From positions 1 to 61,826 of the forward strand of contig JAUVWW010000006.1 of the NCBI GenBank assembly GCA_030603885.1: a stretch of 61,826 nucleotides of DNA, in the 5' to 3' direction. Origin of the DNA: a bacterium (GTDB lineage: Bacteria; Patescibacteriota; JABMPQ01; JAUVWW01). The notes beneath the pieces are model-generated. The model was not told where the DNA came from. It was given only the letters and a program-made list of their open reading frames with translations, and did no database searches. Positions 9,393-19,400 of the stretch are shown here, piece after piece; position 1 is the first letter of the stretch, and every line of letters begins with the position of its first letter. A program made the position numbers and the translations under genes.

Positions 9393-10889
9393 TTAATCAA
9401 TTCCTACCACGGAACATCCTCCTTCAAAATTAGGAGCATAAGCCATAAAATTGGCTAGGATAGTTCTTTGCCTATTATATCGATATACTTTTACCCAGGT
9501 CTGGCCAGAAGATGCCTGAGACATGATTATTTCATCAATGCCATCGTGATCAAAGTCATTTGATGCTACATCTATTCCACCATTAAAGTTTTTGCCAAAG
9601 GGCCAGAAATCTAGCTTGGATTTTCCATTGAATTCAAAGACTCTCCCGTGTGGTCCACCACCATATCCCGCTCCGGTAATTATTTCTGCCTGTCCATCTT
9701 TGTCTACATCTCCAGTGGCCACCCTTGCTCCTCCTTCAAAGTTTGGGTGATAGGCCAGAAAGTTGGCTAAGATAGTTCTTGCTTTATTTACTTTATATAC
9801 TTTTATCCAAGCTTGTCCATTTGAAAATTGACTTGTAATTATCTCGTCTTTTCCATTTCTGTCTACATCTCCGGCTGTTACATCTACCCCACCTCTAAAG
9901 TCAGTTCCAAAGGGAAAGACATCCCAACCTAGATACCTTCCTTTATATGAGAAGGCACGAACATGAGCTCCCTCACCTGGTCCTGCGCCAACAATAATTT
10001 CATCTTTTCCGTCTCCATTTATATCTCCAGTGGTAACCCTCACTCCACCTCTAAAATTTTCATTAAAGGCAAAAAAGGAAGAGATTAGCTTTTTAGTAAT
10101 TTTGGAATAGACTTGGACATGCGGTCCTCCTCCCGCCCCAGCTCCCACCACAACTTCTTCCACCCCATCTCCATCAACATCTCCAGCTGTCACATCGGCT
10201 CCTCCGCGAAAGCCATTATTAAAAGCAAAGTTATCTAATCCAGCTGATTTGCCATTACCATAAAATACTTTAATATGGGCTGATCCTCCGAAACCGGCCC
10301 CAGTCAGAATCTGAGAAGGAGGAGCTTGGGGATTGTTCATGCCCAAAATAAATTTTGTGGGATTGTGCCAAGTTTTTAGCTCTTGGCTATCTCCGTATCC
10401 CCAGTAGACCCAGTCATTATTAACATCTACATAGGCTCCTTTTTTAATTCCAAGATGCAAATGAGGAATCCAGCCACCATTTTCATTCCTATCAGCCAGA
10501 TAGCCAACAACTTGTCCTTTTTTAACAAAACTATTTTCCTTGACTGGAGCATTTGATTTTAAATGACCATAAACAGAGCAAATTCTTTTTCCAGAAAGCA
10601 AAAAATGTTCCACAATGGCTACATAACCATACCTAGTATGTAGGCCAAAGTGTCTAAGATATCCTCGAGCGGCAGCTACCACTTTTGTTGCCACGGGCTT
10701 TACCACATCGTCTCCTAGATGATATCTATTTTCTGAAGCTTTAGCTCCAAAAAGATAAGTTATATTGCCCAGCCAATTGGTCAAAGGAAAGATAAAACTT
10801 GAAGCTTCATCATAAGCTAAGGCTTGGCTTGAGAAGCAAAGGGCAAAAATAGTGATTAAAAATGAGATAACAAGGGCTCTTTTAAACAT
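9393..10889 (-). CDS. secreted M23 (LytM-type) peptidase-like domain fused to FG-GAP/VCBS repeats
   Basis: Signal peptide; RYHLGDDVV...GYVAIVEH...VYGHL...GQVVGYL...HLHLGI; then GDVDGDGVEEVVVGAGAGGGPHVQV repeats. Confidence 0.85.
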   Translation of the reverse strand: MFKRALVISFLITIFALCFSSQALAYDEASSFIFPLTNWLGNITYLFGAKASENRYHLGDDVVKPVATKVVAAARGYLRHFGLHTRYGYVAIVEHFLLSGKRICSVYGHLKSNAPVKENSFVKKGQVVGYLADRNENGGWIPHLHLGIKKGAYVDVNNDWVYWGYGDSQELKTWHNPTKFILGMNNPQAPPSQILTGAGFGGSAHIKVFYGNGKSAGLDNFAFNNGFRGGADVTAGDVDGDGVEEVVVGAGAGGGPHVQVYSKITKKLISSFFAFNENFRGGVRVTTGDINGDGKDEIIVGAGPGEGAHVRAFSYKGRYLGWDVFPFGTDFRGGVDVTAGDVDRNGKDEIITSQFSNGQAWIKVYKVNKARTILANFLAYHPNFEGGARVATGDVDKDGQAEIITGAGYGGGPHGRVFEFNGKSKLDFWPFGKNFNGGIDVASNDFDHDGIDEIIMSQASSGQTWVKVYRYNRQRTILANFMAYAPNFEGGCSVVGID

Positions 10890-10984
10890 AATTGAAGATT
10901 AGTTCTATTTTGTTATATTATAGCACATTATTTGATTTTTGGGCTAGATTTTGCTAGATTTTTAATATAACTAACTCTTTTAGA

Positions 10985-12607
10985 ATGAAGACAAAAATCC
11001 TAATAGTAACAATTATTTTAGTAGGTTGTTTTTTTGTTTGGAATAAAACCCAAGCTTCTAATCTAGATAGTCTTCCTCCAGAAGTTCGCATTTTCAATTC
11101 TCAAAATTTTTTAAAGATTGATTCTTTTTTGGCTTTCTCAAGAGATTTTAAAGGAGGAGTTAATCTTGCCGTAGGCGATGTAAATGGCGATGGTAAAAAT
11201 GAGATTGTCACAGGAGCTGGCCCAGGTGGCAGTTCACATATTAGAGTTTTTAAATCAAATGGAAGATATACTGGTTGGAATGTCTTTGCTTTTGGTCTTG
11301 ATTTTAAAGGAGGGGTAACTGTGGCTTGTGGTGATGTTGATGGTGATGGCATTGACGAGATCATTGCTGGTCAGGAAAGCCTGGGCGAGGCTTGGGTTAA
11401 GGTTTATAAAGTTAATCGTAGCAAAACTATTGTGGCTAACTTTAGAGCTTATGAAGAGAAAATGGAATGCGGCGTAAGTGTAGCCGCCGGTGACATTGAT
11501 GGTGATGGCAAGGACGAGATTATCACCGGGGCAGGCAGAAGTGGTACTCCCGAAGTTCGGGTCTTCAAAGATGGCAAAAAAATCTGGGATGTCTGGCCCT
11601 TTCATCCGACTTTTTCTGGAGGACTTGACGTGGCCTCAGGCGATGTAGATGGAAATGGCATTGACGAAATTATTGTTAGTCAAAAAAGAGATGGCGAGGC
11701 TTGGCTGAAGGTTTATAAAGCTAATGCCAAAAAAACAATCCTAGCTTATCAGAGAGTCTTTCCTCAGGGATGGGAAGTGGGAGCCAGGGTAGCAGCTGGT
11801 GATATCAACAAAGATGGCAAGGATGAAGTTATTATTGGAGCTGGCAAATATGGCCCTCATGTCAGAATTTTTGGATTTAAAAATAGAGAGTTTCGACTAC
11901 TTAAAACTGGATTTTTTGCCTATGACAGGAATTATAAAAATGGGGTTAATGTGGCAGCAGGTGATATTAATAATGATGGAAGAAGTGAGATTATCACTGG
12001 AGTTGGAACTCCAAAGGTGATTAAAGATCACGATGTCTATTTAGCTGTACCCTATTTTAGGCAAGAGCATAGACTTTCTTGTGAGGCAGCAGCTTTGCGT
12101 ATGGGTTTGGCTTACAAAGGAAAAAATGTTTCTGAGACTGAGATAATGAAATATGTTGGCTTTGATCCTACACCACACACAGACAATATTTGGGGAAATC
12201 CTCATCAAGCCTACGTAGGAAATATTGATGGTAGGCAGCTAATCTCTGGCTATGGGGTTTATTGGAAGCCCATTGCTAAAGCAGCCAGGCACTTTAGGCC
12301 AGCTATCTATTTTGCTGGCCAAAGTCTAGGAAACATTCTACAAGAAGTGGCTGATGGGAATCCAGTTATTTTTTGGGGATCTATTTTAGATTACCTATCT
12401 CCACTTTGGTGGCAAACTCCAGATGGCCAGACTATTTATGCCATTCGAGGTGAGCACACCTATGTAGTCAAAGGATTTGTTGGTTCAATATATAATCCTA
12501 GTCAGATTATTCTCAACGACTCTCTTTCTGGCGAGAAGCGAGTGTCAACTTCCTGGTTTTTGAAAAATTGGGGATTTTTAGGGAATAGTGGAGTGGTGGT
12601 AAGGTAA
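10985..12607 (+). CDS. secreted FG-GAP/VCBS-repeat protein with C-terminal C39-like cysteine peptidase domain
   Basis: Signal peptide, five or more GDVNGDGKNEIVTGAGPGG-type repeats, then VPYFRQEHRLSCEAAALRMGL...GEHTYVVKGF...NDSLSGE. Confidence 0.85.
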   Translation: MKTKILIVTIILVGCFFVWNKTQASNLDSLPPEVRIFNSQNFLKIDSFLAFSRDFKGGVNLAVGDVNGDGKNEIVTGAGPGGSSHIRVFKSNGRYTGWNVFAFGLDFKGGVTVACGDVDGDGIDEIIAGQESLGEAWVKVYKVNRSKTIVANFRAYEEKMECGVSVAAGDIDGDGKDEIITGAGRSGTPEVRVFKDGKKIWDVWPFHPTFSGGLDVASGDVDGNGIDEIIVSQKRDGEAWLKVYKANAKKTILAYQRVFPQGWEVGARVAAGDINKDGKDEVIIGAGKYGPHVRIFGFKNREFRLLKTGFFAYDRNYKNGVNVAAGDINNDGRSEIITGVGTPKVIKDHDVYLAVPYFRQEHRLSCEAAALRMGLAYKGKNVSETEIMKYVGFDPTPHTDNIWGNPHQAYVGNIDGRQLISGYGVYWKPIAKAARHFRPAIYFAGQSLGNILQEVADGNPVIFWGSILDYLSPLWWQTPDGQTIYAIRGEHTYVVKGFVGSIYNPSQIILNDSLSGEKRVSTSWFLKNWGFLGNSGVVVR

Positions 12608-12689
12608 AGGAATTGACAAGGAGAAATTTGTATACTAAGTTTAGATATTCTGTAAATAGCTTTAAAAACTTAATAGGAAGGAGGTATAA

Positions 12690-14129
12690 ATGCCTAAGAA
12701 GAAAGGGTTAACTTATAAGGATGCCGGAGTTGATATTGATGCAGCAGAGGAGGCTTTAAAGAGAAGCAAAGTTGCTATTGAATCCACCTATCAACCCCAT
12801 GTTTTGAAAGGTGTTGGTCTTTTTGGGGGTATGGTAGATTTTAGAATGGCTACCCGGAATATTAAAGATCTTGCTTTGTTTCATACCATGCAAGGTGAAA
12901 GCTTTGAAGCTGGAGAGAAAGACACCCATCTGTCTGTAACTAAAAACGTAATTCACCAATGTCTGAATCATATGTTTTTTCCAATAATGGACGTTGATAG
13001 CCATGGAATAAGTTTCTTAGACTATATAGCAAGCAGCAAACTCAAGCCTCTTACTGTTTCAGAAACAATAGCAGAAATGGCTAAGATATGTTCTACTAAG
13101 GAAATTCCTATTATTGGGGGAGAGACTGCTGAAATGCCTGGTATTTATCGGGAAGGTGGCATGGAGATAATTGGGGCTACGACAGCTATTGCTCCTTATC
13201 ACCATGAAGTAGGATTTGACGAAGACAAAAGAGCATCTATTATTACTTACTACCTCCGTGATATATTCGAGTCCTATCAGAATCCTGTTTTGGTTCAATC
13301 CATTGACGGAGTAGGAACAAAGACTATGCTGGCTGTGCATTATGGCACCAATGTGGAAGATCTGGTTAGCCATTGTGTTAATGATATTGCAGTCCAGGGA
13401 GCTAAACCTCTATTTATGATGATCTATGCTGATACTGATGTTTGGAGAAAAGATGTAAAAAAGCAACTTCAGGAAGGCACAGAGAAAGCCGAGGCTCAAG
13501 CAGAGCTAAAAATTGTCTTCTCTAAACCCAATCCAGATGTTTATCAACCTAATCAGATTGATTTGGTTGGCTGTATCACTGGAGTAGTAGAAAGAGAAAA
13601 GATAATCGATGGCTCAAGGATTGAACCGGGTGATAGGCTGATAGGTCTGGCATCAAGCGGTCCACACACCAACGGCTACAGTCTTATCCGGAAGATTATC
13701 AAACTTAAAAAGCTAAGATTAGATCGGCATTTTGATGAGCTGGGCTGTACCTTGGGTGAGGCTGTAAGGGAACCGCATCGTTCCTATCTGAAACAAATCC
13801 AGGAATTGATAAAAGGATGTGATGTTAAGGGGTTTGCTCACATTACGGGTGGTGGGCTGGTCGATAATGTTCCCAGGATTATTCCAGACGGTTATACAAC
13901 TCTAATTGATCGTTCCACTTGGCAAGTACCCAAGTTGTTCCAGCTTCTTCAGGAATGGGGCAATGTTCATGACATGTGGCGGACATTCAACATGGGAATC
14001 GGCTTGGTGGCAGTTGTTCCAGAGAAAGAACAGAAAAAGGCTCTAAATCTATTGGAGTGTATGGACCAAACCGCTTACATCATTGGGACAGTACAAGAAA
14101 GAGAAAAGAAAATAGTCTTCACAGATTAG
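12690..14129 (+). CDS. purM: phosphoribosylformylglycinamidine cyclo-ligase, unusual 479-aa form
   Basis: SD aggaaggaggt; TYKDAGVDIDA, GGETAEMPGIY, DGVGTK, VNDIAVQGAKPLF, GVVEREKIIDGS, GLASSGPHTNGYSLIRKI, HITGGGLVDNVPR, FNMGIGL; motif order is non-canonical. Confidence 0.9.
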   Translation: MPKKKGLTYKDAGVDIDAAEEALKRSKVAIESTYQPHVLKGVGLFGGMVDFRMATRNIKDLALFHTMQGESFEAGEKDTHLSVTKNVIHQCLNHMFFPIMDVDSHGISFLDYIASSKLKPLTVSETIAEMAKICSTKEIPIIGGETAEMPGIYREGGMEIIGATTAIAPYHHEVGFDEDKRASIITYYLRDIFESYQNPVLVQSIDGVGTKTMLAVHYGTNVEDLVSHCVNDIAVQGAKPLFMMIYADTDVWRKDVKKQLQEGTEKAEAQAELKIVFSKPNPDVYQPNQIDLVGCITGVVEREKIIDGSRIEPGDRLIGLASSGPHTNGYSLIRKIIKLKKLRLDRHFDELGCTLGEAVREPHRSYLKQIQELIKGCDVKGFAHITGGGLVDNVPRIIPDGYTTLIDRSTWQVPKLFQLLQEWGNVHDMWRTFNMGIGLVAVVPEKEQKKALNLLECMDQTAYIIGTVQEREKKIVFTD

Positions 14130-14189
14130 TCCTATTAATATTCAGTCCAGGGTCATTTTGGCTCTGGGCTATTTTTATATAAGCCAGAT

Positions 14190-14218
14190 TTGACACGACT
14201 ATTAGCCCATGATAGCAT
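14190..14218 (+). promoter_or_regulatory. sigma70-type promoter upstream of purN
   Basis: TTGACA, 17-nt spacer, TAGCAT. Confidence 0.6.
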
Positions 14219-14273
14219 ATACCAACTTGTATTAGAGATAAGTTTTTAAAACTGAATAATGAAAGGAGGAAGC

Positions 14274-14996
14274 ATGGGAAAGATAAAGATTGCTGTTGGA
14301 GCTGATGGTTCTGGTAGTACTTTGCAGGCCATTATTGATGCTTGTAAGCTTGGCAGGCTATTGCATAAGAAAGCCGAGGTAGTCCTGGTTTTCTCTAACA
14401 ACAAGGATGCCTTTGCTTTAAAGAGAGCAGAGAAAAGAAAAATACTGACTGTAGTGAGACAAAGAGAGAAAGGCGAGAAGATATCTGCCTTCTTTGAAAG
14501 AGTCGATGAATGGGGTGTATATATGGAAGTCGATCTTTATTGTTTAGCAGGGATGATGGTAAAAGTACCTGAGGGGTTTGTGAAAAAGCACTATGGCCAT
14601 ATTATAAATTCCCATCCCGCTCCTTTATATGAGTTTGGAGGTAAATGGATGTATGGTATTATTCCCCATGCTGTTCGGCTGGGATTTGTTCGGAGAGCTG
14701 GCAAGGCTTTGACTACCTGTGCTACTATTCACATAGTTAATGAAGAATACGACAAAGGGCCTGTTATAGGAGAGCTGTGGATTGGAATCAAAGAAGATGA
14801 TACTCCGGAGTCACTTCAGAAAAGATTACTTCCTTATGAACATGCACTCTATGTAAGAACAATCAATGCTTGGATTGATAATGAAGGTCAGTTGCCACCA
14901 GTGACCAGAGATCACCCTTTGGTTCTACCAGGACAAATGGAAATACTGGAGAAGATTAAACAAGAAGTTTGGGATAAATATCTTAAAAAACATTGA
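14274..14996 (+). CDS. purN: phosphoribosylglycinamide formyltransferase-like
   Basis: DGSGSTLQAIIDACK, VFSNNKDAFALKRA, IINSHPAPL, TTCATIHIVNEEYDKGPVIGE; SD aaaggagga before ATG 14274. Confidence 0.85.
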   Translation: MGKIKIAVGADGSGSTLQAIIDACKLGRLLHKKAEVVLVFSNNKDAFALKRAEKRKILTVVRQREKGEKISAFFERVDEWGVYMEVDLYCLAGMMVKVPEGFVKKHYGHIINSHPAPLYEFGGKWMYGIIPHAVRLGFVRRAGKALTTCATIHIVNEEYDKGPVIGELWIGIKEDDTPESLQKRLLPYEHALYVRTINAWIDNEGQLPPVTRDHPLVLPGQMEILEKIKQEVWDKYLKKH

Positions 14997-15009
14997 GAGG
15001 AGGTATGTA

Positions 15010-16305
15010 ATGAAAGTGTTAGTGATTGGCGGAGGAGGCAGAGAACATGCTCTGGTTTGGAAGATTAAACAGAGTTCTATGGTTAATGAAATCTTCTGTG
15101 CTCCTGGAAATGCTGGTATTGCTGAAATAGCCCAGTGCTTTCCAGTTAAGGCTGAAGATATTCCAGGCCAGGTTGAATTAGCCAAAAGAGTAGGCGCTAA
15201 CTTGGTGGTGGTTGGTCCAGAGGTACCTTTAGCAGAAGGGATTGTTGATATATGTCAGGCTGAAGGTATCAAAGCTTTTGGTCCTACCAAGAAAGCAGCT
15301 CTTATCGAGTCTGATAAAGCCTTTGCTAAAGGATTAATGGATAAGGCAAGAATTCCTACTGCTAAGTTTAGTACATTTGAAAATCCGGATAAGGCTAAAA
15401 TTGTTTTAAAATGTTTAGAGAAAGAAGATTTTCCCCGAGTGATTAAAGCTTCTGGCTTATGTGCGGGAAAAGGTTCGATCATGGTCAAAGACAAAGAAGA
15501 AGCATTAGCTACTGTAGATAAGATAATGAGAGACCGGATCTTTGGAGAGGCAGGAGATACTATTGTCCTTGAGGAATACCTTGAAGGAGATGAAGTCTCA
15601 CTTCTTGTTTTTACAGATGGAAAAGACTTTGTTTTCCTTCTTCCCTCTCAGGATCACAAGCCAGTCTTTAATGACGATGAAGGTCCAAACACCGGTGGAA
15701 TGGGTGCCTATGCTCCGGTTCCCTTTCTTTCTGATAAGGACATTGGAAAGATAATTGACAAAGTCCATGCACCTGCTATCCACTATTTACGAAAGATGGG
15801 CATTGAATACAAGGGTGTTTTGTATGCTGGCCTGATTATTACAGAGAAGGATCCCAAGGTTTTGGAATTCAACTGCAGGTTTGGTGATCCAGAAACACAA
15901 CCGATCTTTATGTTGCTCGAGACTGATTTGATGGAGCCTTTGCTTGCCTCTATCGAAGGAAACCTGAAAAATATCTCTTTGAAATGGAAGCCAGGCTACG
16001 CCACTTGTGTTATCCTTGCTTCTGGAGGATATCCAGGCAAGTATGAAAAAGGAAAAGAGATCACGGGTCTTGATAAAGTAACTGATGCTGTTGTCTTTCA
16101 TGCTGGTATTAGGAAGGAAGGTGATAAGTGGCTGACCAATGGGGGTCGAGTACTGGGAGTAACAGGGGTAGGTAAAGATCTTGAAACCTCAGTAGACTCG
16201 ACCTATCGAGAAGTGGACAAAATAAAGTTCGAAGGTGTACATAATAGACTCGATATCGGTGTTCATGGGCTTACTTATCTGATGTTCCATCAAAGCCTCA
16301 TTTAA
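15010..16305 (+). CDS. purD: phosphoribosylamine-glycine ligase
   Basis: MKVLVIGGGGREHALVWKI, VVGPEVPLAEGIVD, ATP-grasp GPNTGGMGAYAPVPF, EFNCRFGDPETQPI. Confidence 0.97.
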   Translation: MKVLVIGGGGREHALVWKIKQSSMVNEIFCAPGNAGIAEIAQCFPVKAEDIPGQVELAKRVGANLVVVGPEVPLAEGIVDICQAEGIKAFGPTKKAALIESDKAFAKGLMDKARIPTAKFSTFENPDKAKIVLKCLEKEDFPRVIKASGLCAGKGSIMVKDKEEALATVDKIMRDRIFGEAGDTIVLEEYLEGDEVSLLVFTDGKDFVFLLPSQDHKPVFNDDEGPNTGGMGAYAPVPFLSDKDIGKIIDKVHAPAIHYLRKMGIEYKGVLYAGLIITEKDPKVLEFNCRFGDPETQPIFMLLETDLMEPLLASIEGNLKNISLKWKPGYATCVILASGGYPGKYEKGKEITGLDKVTDAVVFHAGIRKEGDKWLTNGGRVLGVTGVGKDLETSVDSTYREVDKIKFEGVHNRLDIGVHGLTYLMFHQSLI

Positions 16306-16314
16306 TTTTCATTT

Positions 16315-16355
16315 CCCTCTGTTTGTGCAAATTTTTGCGCAACAGAGGGTTTTTA
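16315..16355 (+). terminator. intrinsic terminator after purD
   Basis: ccctctgtt..gtgc/gcgc..aacagaggg followed by tttttattt. Confidence 0.8.
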
Positions 16356-16363
16356 TTTGCCAT

Positions 16364-16391
16364 TTGACAAAGAAATAAACCATGATAATAT
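16364..16391 (+). promoter_or_regulatory. promoter upstream of purL
   Basis: TTGACA (16364-16369), 16-nt spacer, TAATAT. Confidence 0.5.
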
Positions 16392-16443
16392 AAACCAATT
16401 ATGGTTTGTAAAAGTTGATAATCTAAAGAAAAAAGGAGGAATC

Positions 16444-19400
16444 ATGATAACATCGTTTTTCCGTATGTCGGCTTTCTCTGAAATGAAAGAGAGTTTATTG
16501 CTTAGGCAACTGCAGAAAAAAGTGTCTTATGATATTGAGTCAGTTAAGATCGAGTGGAAGTTTTATGTAGAATCTAAGAAGCCTCTTACGAAAGATGAAC
16601 TAAAGAAGTTGGAATGGTTACTTTCAGAAACTTTTGAGCCTGAGAAATTCGGACCTGATTTAAATCCACCACAGAATGTTAAGATTTTTGAAGTTGGTCC
16701 ACGAAAAGTTATTGTCTCGCCTTGGTCTACTAAGATGGTCTCCATCTGTCATTCCTGTGGCCTGGACTCAATCACAAGAGTTGAGAGGACAAGACGTTAT
16801 TGTTTAGAGTTCCGACCTGGTATGAAGCTTTCTGATCAAGTACGACAAAGGATCTTTGATGAACTCCACGATCGGATGACTGAAGAGCCATATCTTGAGC
16901 CGCTTACTACATTTGATTTAGGGATCAGCGCTCCGCCAGCTAAGATTATTCTCTTGCTTGAAGAAGGAGAAACTGCCTTTGACCAATTCTGCGTCAAGTG
17001 GAATCTCTCATTTACCAAGACCCAGACCGATTACATTATCAACCACTATGTCAACGTGCTCCGACGTAACCCAACTGATGTTGAAATCTTCACTTTTGCT
17101 CAGCTCAACTCAGAACATTGCCGACACGGCAAATTCAATGGCCGATGGATAATTGATGGTCAGCCTGGTCAATTTTCGCTCATGGAGATGATCAGGCAGA
17201 CTGCGGTAACTAATCCTGAAGGCGTTATTGTAGCCTTTAAAGATAATGCTGCAATAATCCAAGGCGGAGAAATTCCAGTGTTTGCACCAGAAGACCCAAC
17301 TCTTCCCAGTCCTTATAGCTATTCTTCACGGCGCTATCATTATGTATTCAAAGTTGAAACTCATAACCATCCTTGTGCTATTGCAGCCGGACCAGGTTCT
17401 GATACTGGTATTGGTGGTGTGGTGCGTGACATCTTGGGTGTAGGTAGAGGAGGACAGCCAACTTTTAGTTTTGCTGGCTACTTTGTCTCTCACCTTTTAA
17501 TTTCAAACTATCCTCTACCCTGGGAAGAAAGATTAGTGCCTGTTCCTGAAAACTTCCAGCATCCAGTTAATATTCTAATTGGTGCCTCAAATGGAGCAAG
17601 TAATTATTCTAATCAGCTGGGCATCCCAGTGATTTTGGGAACCACTACTTCTTGTGAGCTTAAGGTTGATAAACGCTTCTTTGGCTATCACAAGCCAATT
17701 GTGGTGGTTGGCACTGGTGGTCTAATTGATGATCCCCATGCCCAGAAGCTAGAGCCGGTTTGTGATTTAGTTCTTTTCCGGCTTGGTGGAGATGCCTATG
17801 CTATTGGTCTTGGTGGTGGAAGTGGTTCAAGTCAAGATGGTGGTGAGTCGCAGAAGGATAAAGAAAGGAAAAAAGCTGAGCTAGACTTTAATTCAGTTCA
17901 GCGAGGCAATGCCATTATGGAAAAGGTAGGGATTAACGTGATTAAGAGGTGTAGTCTTCTTGGTCCAGATAATCCCATCTGGACTGTCACAGATTCAGGT
18001 GCTGGTGGTGCTTGTGTGGCTACTCCAGAAATCGTTTTCCCAAAAGGAGCTGATGTTTATTTACGCAAGATTCCTTGTGGAGACAAAACCATGGCTCCTC
18101 TTGTCTACTTTTGTAATGAATCGCAAGAGATTATGTTTGTTCTGGTGTCTGGTGAAAAACTTCCTGTGATTGAGAAAATCTGTCAGCGAGAGAAATGTCC
18201 TTATGCAGTGGTTGGTAAGGTACGGGATGATGGCAGATTTATTCTCTTTGATGAGGAGAAAAACGAGCAGCTTATTGACCTGACCATGGACTTTTTGCTG
18301 GCCGATTTGCCCCAAGAGGAGATTGTTGCAGAACATGTTCCCTTGGAGCTTACTCCTCTCAAACTACCTACAGGGCTCACTATTGAGCAAGCACTCAAGC
18401 GAACCTCACGACTTCCAAAGGTCTGCTCAAAAGAGTTTTTAACTCGTAAAGCAGATCGTTCGGTTTCTGGCCGAGTCGCCCAACAGCAATGTGTTGGTCC
18501 ACTTCAGTTACCTTTAGCAGACTGTGCTGTTTTTGCAGCCAGTTTTAAAGAAAAAACAGGACTGGCAGCGGCTATTGGTGATCAGCCAATCAAAGGAATT
18601 GTCAATCGCCAAGCTTCAGTGAGAATGGCTGTTGGTGAGGCTCTTACCAATCTTATCTGGGCCTCTCTTGACAAGTATGAGCTGATAAATATCTCTGGAA
18701 ATTGGATGTGGCCCTGCAGGCAACCCGGGGAAGATGCTTTGCTCTATGATGCGGTGGAAGCAGTTACTCATCTGATCGAGAAAGAACTTGGTTTAAGAAT
18801 CTCAGTGGGCAAAGATAGTCTCTCTATGACTGCCAAGACTTTGGTTGAAAAAGCCCAAGAAATTGTGGAGATGACAATTTCTGCTCCTGGTACTTTAGTG
18901 GCTACTGCTTTTGCTCCTTGTGATGATATTACAAAAACCATTACCCCTGATCTTAAGAAACCAGGTGAGAGCAATTTGCTTTTCATTGATCTGGCTTGTG
19001 GCAAACAACGGCTGGGTGGATCTGCTCTGGCTCAAGTTTACAAACAGGCTGGAGATGAAGTGCCGGATGTTGAAGATGCAAAGCTTCTGGTCAATGCTTT
19101 CAAAGCAATCCAGAAGCTGATTGCCAAAGACCTGATTCTTTCTGGACACGATCGCTCAGAGGGCGGGCTCATCCAGACTCTGCTCGAGATGTCTTTTGCT
19201 GGCAATTGCGGCCTAGGCATTTCTACGCCTTCCGAAACTGATCCAATTACCTTCTTATTTAATGAAGAGTTAGGCCTGGTAATCGAGTATTTGCCCGAGC
19301 ACAAAGAAGAAATCTTTGAGACTTTAGCAGAATATGGTCTGGAGAATTCTTACTTCGTAATCGGCGCCCCTACTTTGGAAAAGCAAATTATCATCCGTGA

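Noticed and set aside
12608-12689. Purine riboswitch upstream of pur genes
   Set aside because: No recognisable purine/PRPP aptamer in the leaders of purM, purN, purL or purF by eye.
16563-19304. Opposite-strand ORFs inside purL (e.g. 18061-18336, 19038-19304)
   Set aside because: Shadow ORFs antisense to a clearly conserved gene; no recognisable domains.
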